From assembly GCA_012521035.1 (NCBI GenBank), contig JAAYND010000234.1, forward strand, positions 1-18,011: a stretch of DNA of 18,011 nt, read 5' to 3'. This DNA is from Methanomicrobiales archaeon. GTDB taxonomy: Archaea > Halobacteriota > Methanomicrobia > Methanomicrobiales > Methanoculleaceae. Shown piece by piece: positions 1 to 6,722 of this stretch. The notes below the pieces were generated by a model. That model saw only the letters and a list, made by a program, of their open reading frames with translations. It was not told where the DNA came from and did not search any database. The stretch's first letter is position 1; every line of letters starts with the position of its first letter. A program made the translations under genes and the position numbers.

Positions 1-38
1 AAGCACCTGATACCATATCCCCTTCAGGAGAGATCTGG

Positions 39-986
39 ATGACGCTCAGCATCAACAACATGGCAATGCCCCTCGTGAGAGAGATGATCGACCGCCGGGA
101 TGAACTCGGGGTCGCGGTCGTGGAGCAAGAGAATGGCGCGACCTGCATCGACTTCGGCGTGCACGCACCTGGAGGTTACCGGGCCGGATCACTCTTCATG
201 GAGACCTGCCTCGGAGGACTTGCGGATACGGTGATAACCCTCGGCCATGTGGGGGGCATGCCGGTGCCGTTCCTCCACCTCACCGTGAATCACCCCGCCA
301 TCGCGTGCCTCGGCTCACAGAAGGCCGGCTGGGTGCTCAAGGTCGGGGACTACTCCGCCATGGCCTCAGGCCCGGCGCGGGCGCTTGCGCAAAAACCGAA
401 AGCGACCTACCGAACGATCGGCTACCGTGACCACTCAATGATCGGCGTCATAGCACTTGAGGCCGATACCCTGCCAGATGAAGAGGTCACGGGCTTCATC
501 GCCGGGGAGTGCGGCATCGATCCCCGAGACCTCTACGTCCTCGTCGCCCCGACGCGAAGCCTCGTCGGCTCGATCCAGATCTCCGCCCGGGTCATAACGG
601 CGACCCTCCACAAACTCGAAGAGAAGGGATACGACGTCCTCCGCATACCCCACGCAGCAGGGCGCTCGCCCATCGCGCCCGTGAAGCGCACGGGAATTGA
701 AGCGATGGGGACGACCAACGACTGCAACATCTACTACGGCTCGGTCTCCCTCGTCGCGGAGGGCTACGACCCGGTCTTTGCGACCCTGCCCTCAGAGACC
801 TCCCCGGACTATGGGCGGCCGTTTGCCCGGGTGCTCAAGGATGCCGGCTACGACTTCCTCAAGGTCGACTCCCTGCTCGCGTTCTCGCCGGCGGAGGTCA
901 CGATCAACGACGCAGAGAGCGGCGCGGTCTACCACTTCGGGAGACTGAACGCCGAAGTACTGCTTGAGTCGTTTGGAGTCGACTGA
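39..986 (+). CDS. mch: Methenyl-H4MPT cyclohydrolase (Mch)
   Basis: This 315-aa protein is recognised as N5,N10-methenyltetrahydromethanopterin cyclohydrolase. The enzyme interconverts formyl-H4MPT and methenyl-H4MPT in the cytoplasmic C1 branch of CO2-reducing methanogenesis. The length matches the family (about 315-320 aa), and the sequence is Mch-like throughout, including an N-terminal stretch 'NNMAMPLVREMIDRRDELGV' and a later 'GTTNDCNIYYGS' motif near residues 225-236. The ATG at 39 is chosen because AGGAG (26-30) lies 8 nt upstream. Nothing in the 38 nt upstream looks like a complete promoter, so the promoter or a preceding operon gene is probably outside the window. The gene ends in TGA and A5, and converges on the ferredoxin gene with only about 24 nt between them. 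The family call is confident; the organism-level inference (a methanogen) leans on it. Confidence 0.95.
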   Translation: MTLSINNMAMPLVREMIDRRDELGVAVVEQENGATCIDFGVHAPGGYRAGSLFMETCLGGLADTVITLGHVGGMPVPFLHLTVNHPAIACLGSQKAGWVLKVGDYSAMASGPARALAQKPKATYRTIGYRDHSMIGVIALEADTLPDEEVTGFIAGECGIDPRDLYVLVAPTRSLVGSIQISARVITATLHKLEEKGYDVLRIPHAAGRSPIAPVKRTGIEAMGTTNDCNIYYGSVSLVAEGYDPVFATLPSETSPDYGRPFARVLKDAGYDFLKVDSLLAFSPAEVTINDAESGAVYHFGRLNAEVLLESFGVD

Positions 987-992
987 AAAAGA

Positions 993-1012
993 GAGTCCGG
1001 GCCCCGGGACTC
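993..1012. terminator. Inverted repeat between convergent mch and ferredoxin genes
   Basis: GAGTCC (993-998) pairs with GGACTC (1007-1012) around a GC-only loop, directly after the A5 run that follows the mch stop. It fills the convergent gap and overlaps the ferredoxin stop codon. A hairpin here could separate the two converging transcripts. Archaeal termination depends mostly on U-tracts, so the role is a guess. Confidence 0.35.
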
Positions 1013-1274
1013 ACTCCGGGGTCTTCTTCTCACGGTAGCGCTTGAGCGCTTTCTCGACGTACGACGTCATCTGCACGGCGCCGACGACGCAGGCATCGGC
1101 GCACTTCCCGCATCCGATACAGGTATCGGGATTGGTGATCCATGCCTTGTCGATCTTCTTCCCGAGATCCACGAGCTCGATCGAGCCGGTCGGGCAGGCC
1201 TCGACACAGTCGCCGCACCCTTCGCATGAGAAGGGGATGATCCAGGGGAACCGGTCGGGTATTTTCTTGCCCAT
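1011..1274 (-). CDS. 2[4Fe-4S] ferredoxin
   Basis: An 87-aa soluble ferredoxin with two CxxCxxCxxxC clusters: C17-C20-C23-C27 followed by Pro, and C52-C55-C58-C62 followed by Val instead of the usual Pro. Two complete cysteine sets predict two [4Fe-4S] clusters. A short basic C-terminal tail (ALKRYREKK) follows the second set. It is the last gene of a four-gene minus-strand operon, 6 nt after the stop of the PNPOx-like gene. The likely role is to carry electrons to or from the flavin and CCG Fe-S proteins encoded upstream; that partner assignment is inferred from position only. A small polyferredoxin subunit of another complex is an alternative, but no other subunit genes are adjacent. Confidence 0.9.
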   Translation of the reverse strand: MGKKIPDRFPWIIPFSCEGCGDCVEACPTGSIELVDLGKKIDKAWITNPDTCIGCGKCADACVVGAVQMTSYVEKALKRYREKKTPE

Positions 1275-1280
1275 CTGGCC

Positions 1281-1760
1281 TCAGTCCCTCTTCCTCGGCA
1301 CGTCCTTCCAGCGCTGCCGCTCCCATGCAGTGAGCTCATCCGGCGTCATACCGTCAAGCCTCTGCCCGGCCTCATACCCGGGTTTCGTGCAGTAGAGTTC
1401 GGTCAGACGGACGCGGAGCACCGCCGCCGCATCGATCCCCTTCTCCTCCTTCGCCTGCGCTGCAACCGTATCATAGAGATCCCCTGACTGAAGGATCTCC
1501 CCGGCACCCTTGAACTGGTATGCCGCCCGGATGCCGCCCTGGCGCGAGACACCGAACGCCACACGGGGGTTTTCTGCTATCACGGGTGCGATCACCCCTG
1601 CCTCGTCCGCCGCAAGGGCAAACGCCACTTCATCGTCACCCCTCACCTCGGCGTAGCGCCCCAGCACCACGGACGGCACGCCCTCCGGCGTTGCGACACA
1701 GAGGTGGCAGCCCATCGCCTCGATCCAGGCCTTCATTCTCCCTGTAAGATGTACCTGCAT
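1281..1760 (-). CDS. PNPOx-like FMN-binding split-barrel protein
   Basis: About 159 aa, resembling the pyridoxamine-5'-phosphate-oxidase-like split beta-barrel superfamily: an N-terminal helix (LTGRMKAWIEA), a strand 'CHLCVATPEGVPSVV', then 'NPRVAFGVSR' and 'YQFKGAGEIL', typical of flavin-binding barrels. A GTG at 1769 would add three residues (MIR). I prefer the ATG at 1760 because GGTGA precedes it by about 5 nt, close to the anti-Shine-Dalgarno complement. The C-terminal extension (about residues 120-159) is charged and contains one Cys (C124, in LYCTKPG). The upstream paralogous PNPOx gene ends 2 nt before the GTG alternative, so translation is probably coupled. The substrate is unknown; the barrel most likely binds FMN, or F420 in some archaeal relatives. 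Confidence 0.82.
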   Translation of the reverse strand: MQVHLTGRMKAWIEAMGCHLCVATPEGVPSVVLGRYAEVRGDDEVAFALAADEAGVIAPVIAENPRVAFGVSRQGGIRAAYQFKGAGEILQSGDLYDTVAAQAKEEKGIDAAAVLRVRLTELYCTKPGYEAGQRLDGMTPDELTAWERQRWKDVPRKRD

Positions 1761-1770
1761 TCTGATCACC

Positions 1771-2256
1771 CTAGAGAACCTTCTCCCCTACATGCCCGGG
1801 CTCGATGGAGTAGACCTCCTCGACGTGCACAACAACGACACCGCGCTGGACGGCTTTTGGAAAGACGATATCCGGTGGCACCTCATCCGGCGGTTCGGCC
1901 TTGTTCCAGTTCCCCCACTCATTCAGGATATCCGTTGCGTTTGCGCCGTACCAGTCAAAGTCGCGGGGAAACCCGTACTCCATATCCACGGCTTTGCCAC
2001 GGAAGACCCACCACCGCCCCTCATCGAGCGGGTGGCATATGGTGACCGCGACGTTCGGGTTCTCCTTGATGTTCGCCTTCGTCTTCAAGAGGAACATATC
2101 CGCGATCAGGATCTTGTCGTCCATGTGCGTTGCGACAAAGCGCATCGCGGCGATGTTTGGCTTGCCGTCCCTGCTCGATGTGCAGAGGTAGATCAGGCTC
2201 CCCCCTTTGCCGGGAACCCGTAGGGCTTCTTTCATCTCCTTTGTGAACTTCACCAT
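1771..2256 (-). CDS. PNPOx-like FMN-binding split-barrel protein (second copy)
   Basis: A 161-aa protein of the same split-barrel superfamily as its neighbour but clearly diverged. It has 'LIYLCTSSRDGKPNIAAMRF' near residues 21-40, 'DKILIADMFLLKTKANIKENPNVAVTI' near 47-73, and 'RWWVFRGKAVDMEYG' near 81-95. The 'KPN' turn and the K-T-x-x-N-I-x-x-N-P-x-V-A-V pattern are typical of FMN-binding family members. The ATG is supported by an excellent GAGGTGA element 7 nt upstream. It sits between the CCG Fe-S gene (21-nt gap) and the other PNPOx gene, so the operon encodes two related barrels that could form a heterodimer; that is inference. True pyridoxine oxidase activity is unlikely in this context. 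Confidence 0.85.
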   Translation of the reverse strand: MVKFTKEMKEALRVPGKGGSLIYLCTSSRDGKPNIAAMRFVATHMDDKILIADMFLLKTKANIKENPNVAVTICHPLDEGRWWVFRGKAVDMEYGFPRDFDWYGANATDILNEWGNWNKAEPPDEVPPDIVFPKAVQRGVVVVHVEEVYSIEPGHVGEKVL

Positions 2257-2277
2257 CTCTCTTTCACCTCGATTCTG

Positions 2278-3366
2278 TTACTTCACCGGGTACCCGAACG
2301 CAGCGGTTCCGGCGGGCCCGAGATCCTCGCCCAGGGCGCGCTTCACGAGCTGGGTGATGTAGATCGGTTCAAGACCCATCTTCCGGCAGGTCGCCCGCAT
2401 CACGGATATGCAGGCCGGGCAGATGAAGACGAGTTCTTCAGCGCCGGCATCGATCGCGTCACCGATGTTCTTTCGCTGGATCTCGATCGCACGCTCATGC
2501 TGGGTGTGGAAGATCCCGCACCCGCAACAGAGCCGTTCAACCCCGGTATACGTCCGCTTCTCCTCGACGGATGTCGCGCCGATCATATCAAAGATATCAG
2601 AAAGCCAGTCCGACCAGACCTCGTGGTCCCCGCCCTTCGGCGCATACCGGGTGGTGCAGCCGCCCTGGATGGCGACCTCGACCCCGAGTGGGTTTACTAT
2701 CCGGTCAGGATGGTCGCGGAGCCAGTCTCGTATGTACTCAAGGATGTGGACCGGCCGGAACGGCACATCGACCCCCCGCTGCATCGCAAGGGTCGTCGCC
2801 ACGTTGTAGCAGGCGTCGTGGGTGAATACGATCTCATCGACACCGAACTCCTCCGCGGCCTTCGTGAGGTTCTCGATGAACTCCGGGAGGAACTTCACCG
2901 GCCGGGATGCCCGACCGAGGTGGGTCTCGGTGAACCCGCATGCATACGGCCCTCCCCCGATGATGGTCGCATCCTCAAACACCTGCCCGGTGAGGAACTC
3001 CGCCTGGGGTACCACCTCGTATATACCGCCGGTAGATATCAGCGGGCCCCCTGGCTTCCCCCTCCGGATGACCGTCGCGGGCTTCGTCAACCAGTCACTC
3101 GACGGCTTTGCATCAGCCGGTATGCCGAGTGCATCCGTCTCCTCCTGTCTCAGGGCGATGAGATCCCAGGGGTCCGCACCCCGTGGACAGAAATCGTTGC
3201 AGGCTGCGCAGGTGATGCATTCCTTCAGGATCGGGTGGAATTCCCCCTGGATCAGGGACTTTATGGCGTTCTTTGCATCTTCCTCACTGTATGAGACATA
3301 CGGACAGCGGACGAGACACTCCCCCCGGCAGCGGGAGAAGTCGCATTTTGATAGATCAAATGCCAT
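2278..3366 (-). CDS. CCG-domain Fe-S protein (HdrB/HdrD-like)
   Basis: A 362-aa soluble protein. The N-terminus has two cysteine sets: an unusually spaced C8-x4-C13-x3-C17-x3-C21-P, and a standard C50-x2-C53-x2-C56-x3-C60-P. Two CCG-type units follow. The first is degenerate (C143, C186). The second is nearly complete: C237, C280-C281, and C316-P-A-C319. CCG domains carry the non-cubane cluster in heterodisulfide reductase and act in related GlpC, GlcF and LctE-type oxidoreductases. No membrane segment or flavin domain is present. It heads a minus-strand operon with two PNPOx-like proteins and a ferredoxin, suggesting a multi-subunit oxidoreductase. It is not the HdrB or HdrD of methanogenesis itself, because HdrA, HdrC and HdrE partners are absent. 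The substrate is unknown. Confidence 0.85.
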   Translation of the reverse strand: MAFDLSKCDFSRCRGECLVRCPYVSYSEEDAKNAIKSLIQGEFHPILKECITCAACNDFCPRGADPWDLIALRQEETDALGIPADAKPSSDWLTKPATVIRRGKPGGPLISTGGIYEVVPQAEFLTGQVFEDATIIGGGPYACGFTETHLGRASRPVKFLPEFIENLTKAAEEFGVDEIVFTHDACYNVATTLAMQRGVDVPFRPVHILEYIRDWLRDHPDRIVNPLGVEVAIQGGCTTRYAPKGGDHEVWSDWLSDIFDMIGATSVEEKRTYTGVERLCCGCGIFHTQHERAIEIQRKNIGDAIDAGAEELVFICPACISVMRATCRKMGLEPIYITQLVKRALGEDLGPAGTAAFGYPVK

Positions 3367-3403
3367 TTCGCTACATCCCTCATTTTACCCTGTGTCAATA
3401 CCT

Positions 3404-3417
3404 CCACTTTAACGTGG
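3404..3417. promoter_or_regulatory. Palindromic element near the CCG-operon promoter
   Basis: CCAC and GTGG arms flank TTTAAC. The AT core lies about 44 nt upstream of the minus-strand ATG at 3366. If it acts as a TATA element (TTAAAG on the minus strand), the mRNA would start near 3384 with a leader of about 18 nt that includes a GAGGGATG Shine-Dalgarno-like stretch. The symmetric flanks could be an operator overlapping the promoter. This rests on pattern only. Confidence 0.35.
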
Positions 3418-3476
3418 GGTTGTGGGCAAGGCGGATTCCGGGGGTGTTTCCGCCCTTTCCGCATCGAACACTCCGG

Positions 3477-3532
3477 GAGATGGGCCCGGTGGGTGGCCTG
3501 ACCCATCTCACACCCCGGATGGGGATCCGGGG
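3477..3532. repeat. Two consecutive perfect 8-bp stem-loops
   Basis: GAGATGGG (3477-3484) pairs with CCCATCTC (3502-3509). Immediately after, CCCCGGAT (3513-3520) pairs with ATCCGGGG (3525-3532) around a GGGG loop. A weaker 6-bp stem (GGCGGA 3430-3435 with TCCGCC 3449-3454) precedes them. They could fold in RNA from either strand, but which transcript covers them is unknown. Confidence 0.55.
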
Positions 3533-3557
3533 ATGCAAAGATCAATATCATTTTCAC

Positions 3558-3591
3558 GTTAACAGTGTTAACATTACTGTGTGAGTCACAC
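3558..3591. promoter_or_regulatory. Twin palindromes, candidate operators
   Basis: GTTAACAGTGTTAAC (3558-3572) consists of two GTTAAC units spaced by 3 nt, and GTGTGAGTCACAC (3579-3591) is a perfect 6-bp inverted repeat around one base. Only six bases separate them. They sit in the only AT-rich patch of the region, where core promoters for either flanking operon could lie. They look like dimeric transcription-factor sites; no regulator can be named. Confidence 0.45.
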
Positions 3592-3647
3592 CGCGTGGGA
3601 TCCGGCTTGAAGCGAAGACTCGTGCGGACTCATGATCGCCTCGCGGC

Positions 3648-3680
3648 CGGGAGGTGGGTTCATCTCATCTCCCGTGAGAT
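3648..3680 (+). promoter_or_regulatory. Overlapping alternative hairpins ahead of mrp
   Basis: CGGGAGGTG (3648-3656) can pair with CATCTCCCG (3666-3674), allowing one G-U pair, and ATCTCA (3662-3667) can pair with TGAGAT (3675-3680). The two stems share bases, so only one can form at a time. The second ends 9 nt before the mrp Shine-Dalgarno (GAGG, 3690-3693). The layout resembles a leader switch if the mrp transcript starts upstream of 3648; that start is not shown by the sequence. Confidence 0.35.
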
Positions 3681-3701
3681 TGAATATCTGAGGTTTACAT
3701 C

Positions 3702-4556
3702 ATGACAGAATCAAACAATCCATCAAAGGGTGCTGACGGGCAGAAGAAGAACCCGCTTGAGAAGGTCGCCATGAACGTCCGGCACGTCATACTGGTGTTG
3801 AGCGGGAAAGGAGGTGTCGGGAAGAGCACGGTTGCCGCAAACCTTGCGATGGCGCTTGCGGACCACGGTTACCAGACGGGCCTTCTCGATCTCGATATAC
3901 ACGGTCCAAACATCCCGAAGATGCTCGGCCTTGAGGGGACGAAACTCACGTCGCCGGGTGGCACAAAGATTGAGCCCATATACGTGATACCGTCACTTGG
4001 CGTCATATCGATGGCGTTTCTCCTCCCGGATAAGAGCACCCCCGTCATCTGGCGCGGTCCGATGAAGATGCAGGTCATCAGGGAGTTCCTCGAGAACGTC
4101 GAGTGGGGGGATCTCGACTACCTCGTTGTGGATCTCCCACCCGGCACGGGAGATGAAGCGCTATCGATAGCACAGATCGCCCCGAACATAGCCGGTGCGG
4201 TTGTCGTTACGACGCCGCAGGATGTCGCCATACTCGACTCATCGAAGGCCGTGAAGTTCGTTGAACAGATGGGCCTGAAGGTTCTCGGTATCATCGAGAA
4301 CATGAGCGGCATGATCTGTCCCCACTGCGGCGAGGAGGTCGATCTCTTCGGGCAGGGCGGAGGGAAAAAAGCTGCAAAAGAACTCGGCGTGCCGTACCTC
4401 GGCCGTATCCCCCTCGACCCCGATATGCGCAGGGCCGGCGACGAAGGGCGGCCTTTCATCATACGGAGCCCGGAGATGAGCGCGGATAACCCCACGTGGA
4501 AGCATGTGGATGCTGTCATGCAGGCGGTTCTCCAGAGTATCGAAGAGACAGAGTGA
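3702..4556 (+). CDS. Mrp/NBP35-family Fe-S carrier P-loop ATPase
   Basis: A 284-aa cytosolic ATPase of the Mrp/ApbC/NBP35 family, which holds and transfers [4Fe-4S] clusters to apoproteins. The deviant Walker A motif GKGGVGKST lies at residues 35-43, 'DLDIHGPN' near 63-70, 'DYLVVDLPPGTGD' near 139-151, and the metal-binding CxxC (C206, C209 in ICPHCGE) near the C-terminal third. It lacks the N-terminal ferredoxin-like or DUF59 domain of some bacterial homologues, as is usual for archaeal forms. The ATG at 3702 has GAGGT about 7-8 nt upstream. It is divergent from an operon of Fe-S proteins, which could be clients, and is followed after 11 nt by a small unknown gene. The family call is certain; client identity is inferred. 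Confidence 0.93.
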   Translation: MTESNNPSKGADGQKKNPLEKVAMNVRHVILVLSGKGGVGKSTVAANLAMALADHGYQTGLLDLDIHGPNIPKMLGLEGTKLTSPGGTKIEPIYVIPSLGVISMAFLLPDKSTPVIWRGPMKMQVIREFLENVEWGDLDYLVVDLPPGTGDEALSIAQIAPNIAGAVVVTTPQDVAILDSSKAVKFVEQMGLKVLGIIENMSGMICPHCGEEVDLFGQGGGKKAAKELGVPYLGRIPLDPDMRRAGDEGRPFIIRSPEMSADNPTWKHVDAVMQAVLQSIEETE

Positions 4557-4567
4557 GGGTGCATGGT

Positions 4568-4759
4568 ATGAAGAAGTTTCATGTAGAACTGACCGGGTTT
4601 CTCGAGATGGACACCGATATGGAGCGTGACGCGCGGGTGCTGACCGAACGGGTTCTTGAAGAGATCCGTTCGATCATCTCCGGGCATGGTGCGATACTGG
4701 ACTACAGTATCGGAATAACCTCGGTCACGGAGAAACCCCCCACCCGGCGCTACAGGTAG
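4568..4759 (+). CDS. Small conserved-looking protein of unknown function
   Basis: A 63-aa acidic-then-basic protein that I do not recognise. The chosen ATG at 4568 gives 'MKKFHVELTGFLEMD', preceded by GAGGGTG. An upstream in-frame ATG at 4496 would overlap the end of mrp and give a non-protein-like, Cys/Arg-rich N-terminus, so it is rejected. The pattern reads as strand (FHVELTGFLE), long helix (residues 19-40), then strand (AILDYSIGITSVTEK), ending in a basic tail 'PTRRYR'. It has no cysteines and no membrane segment. The 11-nt gap from mrp suggests cotranscription and perhaps a role with Mrp. It could be an accessory or regulatory subunit; no function should be assumed. Confidence 0.7.
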   Translation: MKKFHVELTGFLEMDTDMERDARVLTERVLEEIRSIISGHGAILDYSIGITSVTEKPPTRRYR

Positions 4760-4765
4760 ACCTGC

Positions 4766-4785
4766 CCGCCCGGGACCCCGGGCGG
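4766..4785. terminator. GC-rich 9-bp inverted repeat in a convergent gap
   Basis: CCGCCCGGG (4766-4774) is followed by AC and then CCCGGGCGG (4777-4785), a perfect inverted repeat. It lies wholly inside the 29-bp gap between the convergent 63-aa gene and the PAS sensor gene. It could work as a bidirectional transcript end or a 3'-stabilising hairpin. No U-tract follows, so classical termination is uncertain. Confidence 0.45.
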
Positions 4786-4788
4786 AGA

Positions 4789-6687
4789 TCACTCCATATC
4801 GTGGCGTTGGAGATACTCGCGGATCTTCCGGGATTCCACCCATCCCCGATCCAGCTGCTTGATGTAGTCGTTGATCCGCCAGACCTGCTCGCGGATGACT
4901 TCCGCCGCCCCTTCATCGTCCAGCAGTTCCGCTCTCCCCAGGGTCACCTGCAGGGGCTGGCGGATGTGATCGCCGAGGACGGCGAACTGCTCGATATTTC
5001 GCTCGATCTGCCTGAAAGCCTGCTGACGCATCTGTTCGCCCAGTTTTCGTTCGGTGATATCCCTCCCGGTCACCTGGGCGCCGACCACCCTCCCGCGCTC
5101 CACGATCGGGGACTCATTCAGTTCAACGTACGCTACCGTTCCATCCTTCCGCTGGAACTCGACCTCAAGCCCCTCGATCGTTTCGCCCCGGTTGAGCCTC
5201 TCCTGCGCCTCCTCCCACGTGGCAAGCGAGATCGGGCTTGCATGGGCGAGGCACCTCTGCCCGGTGATCTCCTGCGGGGTGTAGCCGAGGATGCGGGTCA
5301 CGGCCGGGGAGATGTAGGTGATCCCCCTGTCGTGGTAACAGGTGAAGATCATATCAAAGCTCCGCTGGGCGATCGCGCGGAACTTCTCCTCGCTTGCCAT
5401 GAGCGCCTCTTCTGCTACCTTCCTCTTGATCCCCTGTGCCAGGACGTTTGCCACCGCCCGGATGAAGTTGATATCATCTCTGGTGAACCTGTAGGATCTC
5501 CGTGTATGGGCGCCGAACACCCCGTATGGGCCCTCCTCCCCCCGGATGATAACGCTGATACCGCTTATGATCCCCTCATTCTTGAGGAGTTCTGGACCGC
5601 TAAACCGCACCTCGGTCCTGAGATCCTCCACGATCACCGGCCTATGGGAGAGGAGCGTGTAGCCTGCCTGGGAATCGGTCCCTCCCTCCACGACCCCGTT
5701 ACCGACCAGGGTCATATCGAATCCCACAGCCGCTTCGAGCAGAAATGCATCATTCTCGGGGATGTACCGGAGCACCTTGGCATACTCGACATCGAGGTGC
5801 TCTGCTACCGCCCGGACCGCGGCATCCATAAGTTCGGGGAGCCCCGCCCCTGCAAGGGCGAGCTGGCCGAGATCCGCGACGGCTCCCTGCTGTGCCGCCC
5901 GGATGGTGGTGAGGCGTTCTGCATGCTTCCTCGTGGTGATGTCCAGGTTGATCCCTGCCCAGAGAATAACCTCGCCGTCCTCATTCAGGACAGGAGCCCC
6001 CCGGGAGAGGATGGTGCGGTATCCTCCTCCACCCGGGTCTGCGACCACGAGCTCGCGATCCCACCGCTCTCCGGTCTTGAGGCAGTGTTTCCAGTTATCA
6101 AACACCTGACCTGCATTCTCAAGCTGCATGCAGTCCGGCCACCCGGTCCGCTGGCATTCCTCAAGCGTCGTATCGCTGAGGTTGAGGAACGAGGCGGATA
6201 TGTAGAGGGGTGTCCCGTCCGCTCCGGTGATCCAGATCCCGTAGGGGAGGAGATCCCCGATGCCGGCATAGATCGATTCAACTCTGGCCAGCGCCATAGC
6301 ATCTGAAGCGCTCCGCGCTCCCTCATGCCGCTCGGGGGTAACATCCCGGAACCGTGCGAGCACCATACCGGTGTACGGCTCGCCGGTCATCACCCGGCAC
6401 GAGAACGAGAACCAGCGCACTCCGCCATGAGACGTCTGCATCTGGCAGGTGAGGTGGGATACCTCCCGGCGGTGCTGGAGCGCGTCAAGCACCCTGTCCG
6501 CAGAATCTTCTCCGTCCAGGATACGCGGTGCAACGTGACGGGGAAAAAAGTCTTTGAGATCCTCGCCTCGGGCTGCTTCATCATCGGTGCCAAAAATCTC
6601 CAGAAACGATCGATTCAGCCCTGCGACGATGTTGTCGCAATTAAGAATGATGACAGCATCGTCAAGCTCATCAAAGCAGCGATACAC
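4789..6687 (-). CDS. PAS-PAS-GAF-PAS sensor protein with HisKA-like tail, no ATPase domain
   Basis: A 632-aa soluble sensory protein. Visible domains are: PAS near 4-118 (ends 'RFRDVTPERHE'), PAS near 135-258 (ends 'GINLDITTRKHAER'), GAF near 265-420, PAS near 430-548 (ends 'VTGRDITERK'), and a C-terminal helical segment (about 550-630) resembling a HisKA dimerisation domain with a candidate phospho-His at H574 (GDHIRQPLQ). No N, G1 or G2 boxes follow, so no HATPase domain is present and the protein cannot autophosphorylate in the usual way. No membrane segments are seen. The start is GTG at 6687, supported by GGAG 7 nt upstream and a TATA-like GGTATAAGG about 40 nt upstream. It may be phosphorylated in trans or act by binding. 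The signal sensed is unknown. Confidence 0.88.
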   Translation of the reverse strand: MYRCFDELDDAVIILNCDNIVAGLNRSFLEIFGTDDEAARGEDLKDFFPRHVAPRILDGEDSADRVLDALQHRREVSHLTCQMQTSHGGVRWFSFSCRVMTGEPYTGMVLARFRDVTPERHEGARSASDAMALARVESIYAGIGDLLPYGIWITGADGTPLYISASFLNLSDTTLEECQRTGWPDCMQLENAGQVFDNWKHCLKTGERWDRELVVADPGGGGYRTILSRGAPVLNEDGEVILWAGINLDITTRKHAERLTTIRAAQQGAVADLGQLALAGAGLPELMDAAVRAVAEHLDVEYAKVLRYIPENDAFLLEAAVGFDMTLVGNGVVEGGTDSQAGYTLLSHRPVIVEDLRTEVRFSGPELLKNEGIISGISVIIRGEEGPYGVFGAHTRRSYRFTRDDINFIRAVANVLAQGIKRKVAEEALMASEEKFRAIAQRSFDMIFTCYHDRGITYISPAVTRILGYTPQEITGQRCLAHASPISLATWEEAQERLNRGETIEGLEVEFQRKDGTVAYVELNESPIVERGRVVGAQVTGRDITERKLGEQMRQQAFRQIERNIEQFAVLGDHIRQPLQVTLGRAELLDDEGAAEVIREQVWRINDYIKQLDRGWVESRKIREYLQRHDME

Positions 6688-6722
6688 CTGAAGTCTCCAA
6701 CCCTCAGCAGATGGTGTGTTAC

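Larger units (their letters stand above)
3367..3701. other. 335-bp divergent intergenic region rich in inverted repeats
   Basis: No convincing gene is present; the short reading frames here are GC-driven and lack homologous character. The region holds, left to right, a CCAC-TTTAAC-GTGG element (3404-3417), three GC-rich stem-loops (3430-3454, 3477-3509, 3513-3532), two adjacent short palindromes (3558-3572, 3579-3591) in an AT-rich patch, and two overlapping hairpins (3648-3674, 3662-3680) just before the mrp ribosome-binding site. It must contain the promoters of the CCG-protein operon (minus) and mrp (plus). No TATA box is unambiguous for either. Confidence 0.7.

Noticed and set aside
2497..3294. 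265-codon open frame antisense to the CCG Fe-S gene
   Set aside because: The opposite strand encodes conserved cysteine motifs; the plus frame is Arg/Pro/Leu-rich without family features.
3261..3557. 98-codon minus-strand frame across the intergenic region
   Set aside because: It overlaps the start of the CCG gene in another frame, has no good ribosome-binding site and no protein-like pattern.
3592..3660. Possible additional RNA gene upstream of mrp
   Set aside because: A GGTTC-like motif and a stem recall a T arm, but no acceptor or anticodon stem can be built, so it is not a tRNA.
4118..4843. 241-codon minus-strand frame antisense to mrp
   Set aside because: It overlaps the intact Mrp motifs on the plus strand and extends through the convergent hairpin; no homology-like character.
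4801..6306. 501-codon open frame antisense to the PAS sensor gene
   Set aside because: Long antisense frames are expected in GC-rich coding DNA; the translation has no recognisable domains, while the minus strand encodes clear PAS and GAF domains.
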